DNA of 43,683 nucleotides from Candidatus Lernaella stagnicola (GTDB taxonomy: Bacteria > Lernaellota > Lernaellaia > Lernaellales > Lernaellaceae): positions 1-43,683 of the forward strand of contig JAVCCK010000029.1 in NCBI GenBank assembly GCA_030765525.1. The letters are read 5' to 3'. Made by a program: the position numbers and the translations under genes. The notes below the pieces were generated by a model, which was not told the DNA's origin, did no database searches, and saw nothing but the letters and a program-made list of their open reading frames with translations. Below, in pieces: positions 22,318 through 31,540 of this stretch (positions are counted from its first letter, which is position 1; the number at the start of each line of letters is the position of its first letter).

Positions 22318-25300
22318 TCAGCAGCCGCAGCAGCTATCGTCATCGTCGTCGTCACCGGAGTCGGCGGGCGGCGATTCATCATCGTCGTCGTCGGTAGTGT
22401 CGTCATCGTCGTCGTCGGTGGTGTCGTCATCGTCGTTGTCGTCATCATCGTCGACCGTGTCGTCATCATCGTCATCGCCCTGGACGCACTCGTCGGTCAA
22501 TTCGACGCAGACCTCGTCTTCGTCACATGGGTCTCCGGCGTGTCCGGCGCAGTCGCCCGCCACGCAAGCGTCTTCGCCGTTGCAGAACAAGCCGTCTTCG
22601 CAAACCGTGCCGTTGGGATGCAATTCATCGACCGGGCAATCGGCGGCGTCGCCGGGACAGAACTCCACGATATCGCAATCGCTCTCGGCGGGCCGACATT
22701 CCGTCACGGCGGGCAGGAAGCCGTCGCGGGGGCAGAAGCTGTCTTCACCATTGCAGTATTCATCGACATCGCAATCGCCGGCGGTCGGGCGGCACAGAAT
22801 GGTGTCCGGTTCGACCGCATCGTTGGGGCAGAAGGGGCCGGCGCCGTTGCAGGATTCCGAGGAGTCGCACAGGTCGGCGGCAGGGCGGCATTCCAGCGAA
22901 GCGGCCGCGTAGCTGTCGTCGGGGCATTGGTCGGAGACGCCATCGCATTGCTCGACAATGTCGCACAAACCGTTTTGCGGGCGGCAGGTTGTCCCTACCG
23001 ATACGACGGCGCAGGTGCCGTTGGCGGTCGAGCCGGCATCGATGGAACAGGCGAGGCAGTCGTTCGGATCATCTTCGCCGCAGACGGTGTTGCAGCAATA
23101 GCCGTCGACGCAGAATCCAGTTTGGCATTCGCCGTCGAACTCGCATTCCAAGCCGGTGAAGAAATAGCGCACCTGCCGCGCAAAAACCCGTTTCGAGCCG
23201 TAGAAAGTCGAGCGATCGAAATTGAAGTACGTCACCAAGCTGGTGCCCCCGCCGGACGAGGCCAGGTTGGGCGAGCTTTCGTCAAGGTAGTCAGTGGCGG
23301 AGATGTCAAACAGCGGTTCGATGATCGAGCCGGTCGAGCGCAGGTACGAACCATAGATGTTCGAGCCGCCCACCGAGGTCTCCTGTTGCCACGCCACGAG
23401 GAAGTATTGGCCGTCGTAAACGATGGCGGGCTTGGACCGCGCCGCCGTGCCGATGTTGACCTGAATGCCGCCCGGGTCGACGGTGCCGCCGACCGAATTG
23501 ATGCGCGACCCGTAGATCGCACTCTGCGGGAAACGGTTGTCTTCCCACACCGCGAAGAAATTCGTGCCGTCGGAGTCGACCTCCGGCCGCAGTTGGTCGC
23601 CCGCCGCGTTGGACACGATGATCCCGCTTGGGCTGTTGACCCCGCCGTCGGTTTGCAGGCGCGTGCTGTAGATGTCGAAAGTACCGTTGCGCGGGTCTTC
23701 CCACACCACGAGATACTGCGTGTTGCTGGCCGTGACCGAGGGGTAGCCCTGGGCGCCGTCGAAGACAGCGATAGCGATGCCGGAGGGGTCGACCATCGTG
23801 CCGGCGTTGTTGACGCGCGCGCCGTAGATGTCGTAATCGCCGTTGCGGTTGTCGCGCCAGGCCACGAGGAAATAGTCATTGGCGTAGGCGGCGTCCGGAT
23901 CAAGTTGGTTGTCCGCCGCGGTGGAAACAGCCGTACCCGTCGACACGCCGTCGAGCACGACGCCGGCTTGGCTGACCCGCGTGCCGTAGATATCCCAAAA
24001 CGTACCGCTGCGGTAATCGGACCACGCCACGAAGAAGTTGCCGCCGCCGAAGGCGACCGTGGGCTTTTCCTGTTTGTTGACGGCGTTGGAAACTTCAATA
24101 CCGGCGGGGTCGAGCAGCGACCCGTCCGACGTGAGTCGCACGCCGTAGATATCCCAGTTGGTGCCGTCGCGCTGATCCTCCCAGACAATCAAATAGTTCG
24201 TGCCGTCGAAGGCGACGTCGGACCACGTTTGGAAATTGGCGGCGACGCTCAGCACGATGCCGTTGGGGTTCACCACGGAACCCGACGTGGAAACGCGGGT
24301 GGCGTATACGTCGGGTAGGCCGCTGGCGCGGTAGTCATGCCAGGCGACCAAGTAATCCGAGATACCGAATGCCGCAACGGGTTCGTACTGGTTGCCGCTG
24401 GCGCTGGAGAGCGCCAGGCCCGCGGGATCGAGCACCGCACCGGCTTCGGTCACGCGCGAGCCGTAGATATCGTAGGCGCTGCCGCGCAGGTCGTCCCACA
24501 CAACGAGGAAATTCGTGCCGTCAAAGGCGGAGTGGCTCGATTCCTGGTCGCCGCTTTCATCGCAAATAATGAAGTTGGGTACTGCGATCACGCCCGTGCG
24601 ATCGATCAAGCAGCCGTGGATGTCGGCGTCGCTGCCGGAGTTGTAGAGCCAGGACACGAGGAAAAGCGTGGCGCCGAAGGACACCGCAGGAGCACGTTGA
24701 TCGCCCGGGCCGTTGGTCACGATGACGGTCGAACCCGCCAAGCCGCCGTCGGTATTAACACCCTGGGCGTAGAGGTTGTAATCGGCTTCGAGCGTCGTCC
24801 AAACCACCAAATAGTGGTAGTCGTCCCACGCCACGACCGGTTTGGCGAACTCGCCCGCCGCGCTGCCGACGGAGATGCCGGTACCCACGCCGTCGAGAAC
24901 GTTGCCGTCGGGGTCGACGCGGGTGCCGTACACGTCTTTGGCGGCGCTTCGTCCATCGTTCCAGACGACCAGCCACTGGTTGTCGGAGGCCGCGACATGC
25001 GGATTGCCCTGGTCGCCGGCGGCGTTGCCGATGGCGAAGCCGTCCGGGTCGAGCACACTGCCGGCTTGCGAAAGCCGCGCGCCGTAGATGTCGACACCGC
25101 CACCGCGATTGTCTTCCCACACGACGAGATACTCGCCGTTGTCGAAGGCGACGGCGGGATTGCCTTGGTTGCCCGCGGCGCGCGAGACGACGATGCCGCC
25201 CGGCGTGAGCAGCGAGCCGTTGCTGTTGACGCGCGTGGCGTACACGTCGCTGATCGTGTTGCCCTCGCTGACGCGGCGGTCTTCCCAAACGATCATGTAG

Positions 25301-26154
25301 GCGGTTTCGCCGAACGCGATATCAACGAAAGCCTGCCGATTGCGGGCGGGCATATAGATCGGGTTGTCGGTGCCGATTTCCGGACCGGCCCAAGGGTCGA
25401 GGTCGGCGGGGTAGATCGACTCGGCCAAGATGCCGGCGGGTACGGTCATCTCGATGAATCCGTCGGCGTAGCGCGCGGGCACTTCGACCGTACGGTCGGC
25501 GGCGTCGATCCAACGGGCGTGGGTGTAGCGAATGCCCAGTTCGGTTTCCGGATCGGCAAAATGCACGCCGCCCGCGGTGGTTTCGGTGTAAGGCAATCCT
25601 TCGACGGCCACGCGAACGCGCAAATCGCCGGTCCCGGCGGGCATCGTTTCGAAGGTCCAGCTTTGCTGCACGCCCTCGGGCGTGTTTTCCAGCCATTCGG
25701 TGAGGCTGCCGCGTGCGATGGCCAGCGACCCGTCCTCGTCAACGGTTAGTTGCGGTTCGGCGTCAAGTCGCAGGTCGCCGCGCAGCACGGCATCACTGCG
25801 CAAAACCAGGGGAGGACCGGCCACGCCGCCTTCGGGCGAAGGAAGGAAGGGGGTGACGGCAAAAGAAGCATCGCGGGCCACGCGCACCTGATACGTTTCG
25901 TGGCCGCCGTCGAAGTAATCGCCTGCCGGGCGGAAGGCGAAGTGCACTTGCTGAATGATTTCCGCCACGTCAAAGGGAGTCGAGACGTCGACGAGACCGC
26001 TCGGGCTTTGCGGATCGGCCTGCGTCACGAGGGCATCGGCATCGCCTGCTCGGGTGGATTCGAGAGTTGTTCGGCCGTCACAGGTGGCGACCGCGAGGAT
26101 CACACACACCAGAGGCAGTACCCAAACACATAGTGAGAAGAGCTTCCTGGCCAT
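22318..26154 (-). CDS. Large secreted repeat protein with Cys-rich region and poly-Asp/CCGC tail
   Basis: A 1278-residue protein from the ATG at 26154, behind AAAGGA. A hydrophobic signal (FSLCVWVLPLVCVILAVAT) ends at Cys25. The -1 Thr is atypical for a lipobox, so lipidation is uncertain. After an N-terminal beta domain come about 13 repeats of ~55 residues with the core YLVVWEDxRxxxxDIYGxRV, probably propeller blades. A Cys-rich region follows, with repeats of the form CRPxxxxCDxxExC and CPxD, like the disintegrin-type repeats of myxobacterial surface proteins. The end is a poly-Asp/Thr tail closing in DDDSCCGC. Probably a surface or matrix protein; partner unknown. The 280 bases before the start show no clear promoter. 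Confidence 0.85.
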   Translation of the reverse strand: MARKLFSLCVWVLPLVCVILAVATCDGRTTLESTRAGDADALVTQADPQSPSGLVDVSTPFDVAEIIQQVHFAFRPAGDYFDGGHETYQVRVARDASFAVTPFLPSPEGGVAGPPLVLRSDAVLRGDLRLDAEPQLTVDEDGSLAIARGSLTEWLENTPEGVQQSWTFETMPAGTGDLRVRVAVEGLPYTETTAGGVHFADPETELGIRYTHARWIDAADRTVEVPARYADGFIEMTVPAGILAESIYPADLDPWAGPEIGTDNPIYMPARNRQAFVDIAFGETAYMIVWEDRRVSEGNTISDVYATRVNSNGSLLTPGGIVVSRAAGNQGNPAVAFDNGEYLVVWEDNRGGGVDIYGARLSQAGSVLDPDGFAIGNAAGDQGNPHVAASDNQWLVVWNDGRSAAKDVYGTRVDPDGNVLDGVGTGISVGSAAGEFAKPVVAWDDYHYLVVWTTLEADYNLYAQGVNTDGGLAGSTVIVTNGPGDQRAPAVSFGATLFLVSWLYNSGSDADIHGCLIDRTGVIAVPNFIICDESGDQESSHSAFDGTNFLVVWDDLRGSAYDIYGSRVTEAGAVLDPAGLALSSASGNQYEPVAAFGISDYLVAWHDYRASGLPDVYATRVSTSGSVVNPNGIVLSVAANFQTWSDVAFDGTNYLIVWEDQRDGTNWDIYGVRLTSDGSLLDPAGIEVSNAVNKQEKPTVAFGGGNFFVAWSDYRSGTFWDIYGTRVSQAGVVLDGVSTGTAVSTAADNQLDPDAAYANDYFLVAWRDNRNGDYDIYGARVNNAGTMVDPSGIAIAVFDGAQGYPSVTASNTQYLVVWEDPRNGTFDIYSTRLQTDGGVNSPSGIIVSNAAGDQLRPEVDSDGTNFFAVWEDNRFPQSAIYGSRINSVGGTVDPGGIQVNIGTAARSKPAIVYDGQYFLVAWQQETSVGGSNIYGSYLRSTGSIIEPLFDISATDYLDESSPNLASSGGGTSLVTYFNFDRSTFYGSKRVFARQVRYFFTGLECEFDGECQTGFCVDGYCCNTVCGEDDPNDCLACSIDAGSTANGTCAVVSVGTTCRPQNGLCDIVEQCDGVSDQCPDDSYAAASLECRPAADLCDSSESCNGAGPFCPNDAVEPDTILCRPTAGDCDVDEYCNGEDSFCPRDGFLPAVTECRPAESDCDIVEFCPGDAADCPVDELHPNGTVCEDGLFCNGEDACVAGDCAGHAGDPCDEDEVCVELTDECVQGDDDDDDTVDDDDDNDDDDTTDDDDDDTTDDDDDESPPADSGDDDDDDSCCGC

Positions 26155-26434
26155 GCCGCATTCCTTTCCCAACGGACCCAAACCCCAATACGGTATTTCG
26201 GCGAACTTTTATTACTCATGTAGGCAGAACAAACCGGACTTTCGGAAAATCTCGCTGTCGCCGATGGCTTGCCGAAGCAGAACCATCGCGGAATCTGTGT
26301 CACCTGTGTCGGAGCGCCTGCCCAAACAACGCCGCAATCCTTTCACTTTTTGACGGATTTTGTCAGAAAAAGCAACAAAGAATAACAAGCACAACTTGCG
26401 ATCCGAGACCCTATCTCGGCAACGCCCACAACGA

Positions 26435-28540
26435 CTAGAAGGACAAGTCCGCCGTTAATAGCGCGTTTGTCCCCGGACCGAACACGCCGGAGCCATGGTA
26501 CTTGTATTCGACGTTGGTCAGGTTCTCTACGGCCAATCCCAAGCGCAGATGTTCGTACGCCACCAAGCCGGTTCGCACGTTCCACGTCCACCATTCGGGA
26601 GTACCGTCTTCGGGAATGCGGGCGTCGGTCGTATCTTCGGGCGAGAGGCGTTCTTGTCGTCCGGCGCCGCGGCCGTACACTTCAATAAAACCCCGCCAAA
26701 AGCCGGCATCGGCGGTATCGTAGCGCACGAGGGCTTGGCCGAACAGAGGTGGAATGCGCGTCAACGGCTCGGTGGTATCATCCAGGCGGTCCTCTTCGCC
26801 CCAGGTGTAGGTGAGGTGCCCGCTGAGGGAGAGGCCGCCGCCGACATCGACAAACAGTTGCGGCTCGAGGCCCCACAGCCTGCCTTCGCCGCCGTTGACG
26901 TTTTGCACGACGGGTTTCTCGCCGATCTCGGTTTCGCCGCGCCAGCTCGTTTCTTCGCGGTTGATCAAGTCGTGCAGATAAGTCACGTACGCGGCGGACC
27001 CGATTTCAAAACGCCAAATGCGTCCGCGGGCCAGCAACTCGAAAGTGTCGGCTGTCTCGGGCTCGAGGTCTTCGTTGGGAATGTGAAAGTACTTGCCGGT
27101 GTCGCCGAGTTGAATCGCCTCCTGGAGGTTCGGCGAGCGGAAACCCTGCGAGTAGGTGAAGGCCACGGTCGCGTAAGGGTCGTACAGGTACTGCAGGCCG
27201 CCGAGAAACACGGCGCCGGCGAAATCGAAGTCGACTTCCGGCAGGTCGTTTTCTTCGGGGGCGATACCGCGCATTCCGTGATATCGCGCGCCGCCCTTTA
27301 GACGCAGGATATGGCCCGATTCGGTTGAGACCGGATCGCCCTGCGCCATCAAATACGCGCCGTAATTGGCGTACGTCGAGCCATCCGGGTAGGGCTTGTC
27401 GGGCGTTTCGGTGAAGAGTTCGCCGGGGGCGTCACGTTTTTCGCGGTTGGCGTCGACGTTGTCGAAATACCACATGCCGCCGTAACGCAGGATGAAGCGA
27501 TCGTCGAGCAGGCTGGTGGCAAGCGCCAAGTCGGTACCGATGGTGCCGACGTTGACTTCGTCGCGCGTCGTGCCTTGTTCGGTGCGCAGATCCTCGGCGA
27601 ACTGTACGCCGTCTTTGCGTTCGAAGAAAAGTTGGTAGGAGACGATCGCCTCGGCGCGGGTGTGAATCGGCAGGAACTCGGCGTTGATTTTGCCGTAGAC
27701 CAGTTGGTCGCGGTTGTCGTACAGCGACAAAGAACCCTTGTCGAAATACTTGTCGGTGCGCCCGGCGTCGACGATCTCATGGAACAAGGTGCCGGCACTG
27801 ACGCCCCAATGGCCGAAGGTCAGATTCAACCGGCCGATTGCCGACCAATTTTCGTAACCCGTGTAGACTTGTTCGCCGATGTCGCGCCCGCCGATCAGGT
27901 CGTCACTTTCGCCGTACGTGCCGCCGCCCAACAGTGCGACGGGGCCGTAACCCGCTTCGGCGTGCGCGTGTCCCCGGCGGCCGTAGTCGGCGGAGTTGAA
28001 GCGCCCGGCGACGGTGCCGTGTCCGTCGAATTCGTCGTATTGACGCGGCGCCAGCGGGAATAACTGAATGACGCCGCCCATCGCGTCCGAACCGTAGAGG
28101 ACTGAACCGGGACCGCGCAGCACTTCGACGCGGGAGATGGAGTAGGGATCGATCATATTCAGATACTGCACCGGGCCGGTGCGATAGGTGGAATTGTTGA
28201 GGCGGACGCCGTCGAGCATGATCAGGACCTGCGGGCCGATCAAGCCGCGAATGATCGGTGAGCCGCCACCGTAATTCGTGGTTTGCACGTAAGTGCCGGG
28301 CGTATCCCACAGAGCCTCGGGCGTGGTGCGCGGCGTGATTTCCTTAAGGCGTTGCATCGAAAGGATCGACAGCGAGCGGTCGGACAGGAAGTCGACTTCC
28401 CTGCCTCGGTTGGCGGTGACGACGACTTCGTCGCGAGTGACGGCGGCGGGTTCCGAGTCGTCCTCGGAGTCGGAGTCGTCGGCCCAAGCCAAGCCGCACG
28501 AGAGGCAGATGCACATGAGTAATGGGAGGAGGTATTTCAT
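26435..28540 (-). CDS. TonB-dependent outer-membrane receptor
   Basis: A 701-residue protein. The start ATG at 28540 begins the signal peptide KYLLPLLMCICLSCGLAWA. A frame to 28813 adds non-secretory sequence. After cleavage an acidic stretch leads to the TonB-box-like DEVVVTA. The plug domain is typical: IIRGLIGPQVLIMLDGVRLN, YSISRVEVLRGPGSVLYGSD, AMGGVIQL. The beta barrel ends with ALLTADLSF, whose terminal Phe is the usual BAM signal. Late strands include GLAVENLTNVEYKYHGSG. The relatives import siderophores, cobalamin or glycans using the proton motive force. The ligand cannot be told. No Fur-box-like sequence was seen. The gene is divergent from the DUF2079 gene. Confidence 0.93.
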   Translation of the reverse strand: MKYLLPLLMCICLSCGLAWADDSDSEDDSEPAAVTRDEVVVTANRGREVDFLSDRSLSILSMQRLKEITPRTTPEALWDTPGTYVQTTNYGGGSPIIRGLIGPQVLIMLDGVRLNNSTYRTGPVQYLNMIDPYSISRVEVLRGPGSVLYGSDAMGGVIQLFPLAPRQYDEFDGHGTVAGRFNSADYGRRGHAHAEAGYGPVALLGGGTYGESDDLIGGRDIGEQVYTGYENWSAIGRLNLTFGHWGVSAGTLFHEIVDAGRTDKYFDKGSLSLYDNRDQLVYGKINAEFLPIHTRAEAIVSYQLFFERKDGVQFAEDLRTEQGTTRDEVNVGTIGTDLALATSLLDDRFILRYGGMWYFDNVDANREKRDAPGELFTETPDKPYPDGSTYANYGAYLMAQGDPVSTESGHILRLKGGARYHGMRGIAPEENDLPEVDFDFAGAVFLGGLQYLYDPYATVAFTYSQGFRSPNLQEAIQLGDTGKYFHIPNEDLEPETADTFELLARGRIWRFEIGSAAYVTYLHDLINREETSWRGETEIGEKPVVQNVNGGEGRLWGLEPQLFVDVGGGLSLSGHLTYTWGEEDRLDDTTEPLTRIPPLFGQALVRYDTADAGFWRGFIEVYGRGAGRQERLSPEDTTDARIPEDGTPEWWTWNVRTGLVAYEHLRLGLAVENLTNVEYKYHGSGVFGPGTNALLTADLSF

Positions 28541-28694
28541 GGCGACGCTTCTCCAGTGGTTTGGTTTGGCGAAGATTAGCAAAAGTCGAATCAAGTTTCC
28601 ATACGGTCGCCGATCGTAACGTGAATTCCAGCACCGCGGAAGTTGCTTTTTCCGGGCGACGTAAGCATCATGGCGGCAAATCACGGGGAGTATG

Positions 28695-30413
28695 ATGACG
28701 ACGCGAGATGTCCAGCACGGCGTTTCCAGGTTTGGACGAATAACCGGATACCTACGCAACGTTTTGTTTGTGGCGTTGGTCGTGGTGTTGCTAACCGGCG
28801 GCGGACGATTCAAGGGCCAGCTGGCGGGCGTGAAGATTTATTTGGACCTGGCCAACGTCGGCGGCATGGCGGCGTATTTTTTCGCGCTGCTGCTGCTGGG
28901 TGCGTGGCGGCCCGGTCGGGATGCCCTGCGCGAGGAGTGGTGGTATCGGCAAACGTGGCGGTATTACGGCACGCTCGCCCACTGGTTGAAACGCCGGCCG
29001 GTGGCTACCGCATTGGTGCTTGGGGCGGCCTTTGCGGCCGTGGTCGGTACGGGGGCCGTCGCGCGGCACCTGACCTTCGGATCCCACGCGTACGATCTGG
29101 GCGTGATGTACGAGCCGCTGTGGAAAACCCTGCACGGCCACTTCCACTATTCGGTGCTGGCCGGTGAGGTCAGCGGTTTTGCGATTCACATTCAGCCGAT
29201 CTTTTTTTTGCTGCTTCCCTTCTTAGCGCTGTGGGAGTCGCCGGTGACGCTGCTGATCATCCAGACGGTGGCCCTGGCGTTGGCCATTGTGCCGTTGACG
29301 TTGCTGGCCCGCCGCCTGCTGCGTTCGGAGGTATTGCAGGTCGCGGTGCTCATCGCCTTCGTGTCGTATTTCCCCTACCGGCACATCGGCCTGTGGGATT
29401 ACCACCACGTGGTGTTGGCGGTGCCGCTGCTGTTGGCGGCCCTGGTGGCGCTGGAGCAGGAGCGGTGGCGATGGTTCGCGGCGTTTCTCGGTTTGGCTCT
29501 GTTTACTAAGGAGACGGTCGCTCTGCCGGTGTTCTGTTTCGGCATCGCGCTGGTGATGCACAAGCGGCGGCGGGTGGGCGCCCTGGTGGCGGCGGCGGCC
29601 GCGGTGTATTTCGTTCTGGTCGTGCATTTCGTGCCGCACTGGTTGGGCGTCGAGAAGCTGGCGATGGATCAGTTTGACTATCTGGGTGATTCAACCGTCG
29701 CGATTCTACTTTCGCCCATCCAGCGACCGGCAGTATTTTGGGGTGAACTTCTCAACCGGCATACCCTCTTGTACGTCTGGCAATTGCTGGGACCGCTCGG
29801 CTTTTTGCCCGTGTTGGCTCCGTGGATGCTGCTGCCGGTCGTGCCGGTTTTCGCTTACCTGGCGTTGTCCGGGGGCACGAACAAGCTGACGATCGAGCAT
29901 CACGATATCAGCCTGGTCCTTCCCTTTGTGTATTACGCGTTGATTCTCGGCTTGGCGCGCGTGGAGGCGTGGCTGGCGGTGGGAGAAATCGAAGCGCCGC
30001 GCTGGTGGAAGTCGCGCACGGCGGTCGCCGTGCTGTTGGTGGTCGCTTCGCTGCTGTTTTACGGCAAAAGCGATCTCTATCGCATGCGCTCGTACCGGAT
30101 GACCCCGCATAAGAAACACGTGCGGATGCTGATCGAGCAGTTCATACCGCCGGACGCGGGCGTGGCGGCTAACACGTGCATCGTGCCGCACCTGCTCAAC
30201 CGGCAGAAGGTGTATTTGATCCCGCGGCAGCCGCCGACGGTGCAGTACATATTCTTCGATACGAAACTGCCGTATTGTCGTTGGCCGATGAGTCTGGAGG
30301 AAAAGAAAAACTTCCCGGCGAGCGTCAACGAATCGCGATTCGAGCGCATCTACGACGATCGTGGGGTGATTATCTGGCGACAGCGACGATCCGCGATGGA
30401 GTTGTATCAATGA
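28695..30413 (+). CDS. DUF2079-family membrane protein
   Basis: A 572-residue polytopic protein. The ATG at 28695 is four bases behind GGGGAG (another ATG lies one codon earlier). Around ten transmembrane helices are visible. The family hallmarks are FGSHAYDLGVMYEPLWKTLH, IQPIFFLLLPFLALW and ALFTKETVALPVF. DUF2079 proteins are GT-C-like and probably transfer sugars from lipid carriers. The C-terminal ~100 residues form a soluble domain (HVRMLIEQFIPPDAGVAANT, VPHLLNRQKVYLIPRQ). The next gene overlaps by four bases (ATGA), so the two are co-translated. The intergenic space to the divergent TonB receptor (28541-28694) shows no clear promoter. Confidence 0.85.
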   Translation: MTTRDVQHGVSRFGRITGYLRNVLFVALVVVLLTGGGRFKGQLAGVKIYLDLANVGGMAAYFFALLLLGAWRPGRDALREEWWYRQTWRYYGTLAHWLKRRPVATALVLGAAFAAVVGTGAVARHLTFGSHAYDLGVMYEPLWKTLHGHFHYSVLAGEVSGFAIHIQPIFFLLLPFLALWESPVTLLIIQTVALALAIVPLTLLARRLLRSEVLQVAVLIAFVSYFPYRHIGLWDYHHVVLAVPLLLAALVALEQERWRWFAAFLGLALFTKETVALPVFCFGIALVMHKRRRVGALVAAAAAVYFVLVVHFVPHWLGVEKLAMDQFDYLGDSTVAILLSPIQRPAVFWGELLNRHTLLYVWQLLGPLGFLPVLAPWMLLPVVPVFAYLALSGGTNKLTIEHHDISLVLPFVYYALILGLARVEAWLAVGEIEAPRWWKSRTAVAVLLVVASLLFYGKSDLYRMRSYRMTPHKKHVRMLIEQFIPPDAGVAANTCIVPHLLNRQKVYLIPRQPPTVQYIFFDTKLPYCRWPMSLEEKKNFPASVNESRFERIYDDRGVIIWRQRRSAMELYQ

Positions 30414-31486
30414 AAGCCATGCGCCTGTTTGTCTTTGTTTGCGGATGTCTGCTTGCCACGGTCGCGCCGGGTTGGGCCGGGGTGGCGCCGCCCTTCGATT
30501 TGCCGAACAACGACGCCGCGGCCGATCCGATGGTGCTGCAGGTGGACGGCGTCTACTACCTTTACGTCACGACGAGTTGGGACGAATTCGAAACGTGGAC
30601 CAGCACCGATTTGCTGACCTGGGAATACGGCGGTGTGATCTTTAGCGCCGGGGAAGCTGGCGCCTGGAACGACGGCAAGTTGTGGGCGCCGGAAGTGCAC
30701 ACCGACGGCGAACAATTCTACCTCTACTATTCGGCGAACATGCATATCGGCGTCGCGGTGAGCCAAAGCCCCGCCGGGCCCTTCGTCGATGTTTACGATC
30801 ACCCCTTCGTCGGTGACGGCTACGGCGGCGTGCAAGGCTTGGCGATCGACGGGCACGTATTTCTCGACGAGGACGGCCGGCGCTATTTCTACTACGCGGG
30901 ATACGCGCCGTTCTCGGTGGTGCGCGGCGTGGAAATGACGAGCATGACAACCCTGGCCGAGGCCGATCACCCGATTCTGGTCGAGCCGGGGATTTTCAAT
31001 TGGGAGCTGTTTGTCACCGAAGCGCCGTGGATGGTCAAGCACGACGGCGGGTATTACCTCATGTACAGCGGCTACGGCGCCGACCGGCCCGATTACGCCA
31101 TTGGGTACGCGACGGCGGGCGGGCCGCTGGGCGATTTCGTCGAGTACGCTCTCAACCCGATCTTTCACCGCGACGACGCGGCGGGCATCTATGGTCCCGG
31201 GCATCATTGCGTGGTCGAGGATCCGGGCGGTCGGGCGAAAGTCATCTATCACACCAAGCAGGAGGCGGCGATCGGTTGGGATCGGGAGATTCGCGCCGCC
31301 GACTTGTGCTTCACCGCAGGCGGGCGTTTGTACGTGGGACTCGACGGTTGCACGGAAAGCGACCTGCCGGCGGACGACGATGACGACACGACCGGGGGCG
31401 ACGACGATTCGTTCCCCATCGATGGTGAAGATTCGATGCGCGGGGTCGTGGATGAGGATGATGATGACTGTTGCGGCGCCGCGTGA
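30410..31486 (+). CDS. Secreted GH43-like glycosidase with acidic CCGAA tail
   Basis: A 358-residue protein starting at the ATG (30410) that overlaps the previous stop; GGAG lies eight bases before. A signal peptide (LFVFVCGCLLATVAPGWA) precedes a five-bladed propeller with the three GH43 positions: NDAAADPMVLQ (base Asp), LAIDGHVFLDEDGRRYFYY (pKa-tuning Asp) and VTEAPWMVKHDGGYYLMYSG (acid Glu). WAPEVH is also typical. GH43 enzymes cleave arabinan, xylan or related glycans. The C-terminus is an acidic, Asp-rich stretch (DLPADDDDDTTGGDDD) ending DEDDDDCCGAA, like the CCGC tail of the protein at 22318. Translational coupling to DUF2079 suggests joint work on an envelope glycan. Confidence 0.85.
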   Translation: MKAMRLFVFVCGCLLATVAPGWAGVAPPFDLPNNDAAADPMVLQVDGVYYLYVTTSWDEFETWTSTDLLTWEYGGVIFSAGEAGAWNDGKLWAPEVHTDGEQFYLYYSANMHIGVAVSQSPAGPFVDVYDHPFVGDGYGGVQGLAIDGHVFLDEDGRRYFYYAGYAPFSVVRGVEMTSMTTLAEADHPILVEPGIFNWELFVTEAPWMVKHDGGYYLMYSGYGADRPDYAIGYATAGGPLGDFVEYALNPIFHRDDAAGIYGPGHHCVVEDPGGRAKVIYHTKQEAAIGWDREIRAADLCFTAGGRLYVGLDGCTESDLPADDDDDTTGGDDDSFPIDGEDSMRGVVDEDDDDCCGAA

Positions 31487-31540
31487 AAAGCAGCCCGGTT
31501 CGTGATACCATTCCGCGGTGCCGGAACTACGGAGGCCGCC

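Noticed and set aside
22267-24318. 683-codon open frame on the plus strand
   Set aside because: It is antisense to the 1278-aa repeat protein. Its Val/Ala/Gly/Arg/His-rich composition is the mirror of GC-rich coding on the other strand, and no ribosome site or domain is present. The same applies to plus-strand frames at 24337-25749, 4455-5456 and 14166-15146.
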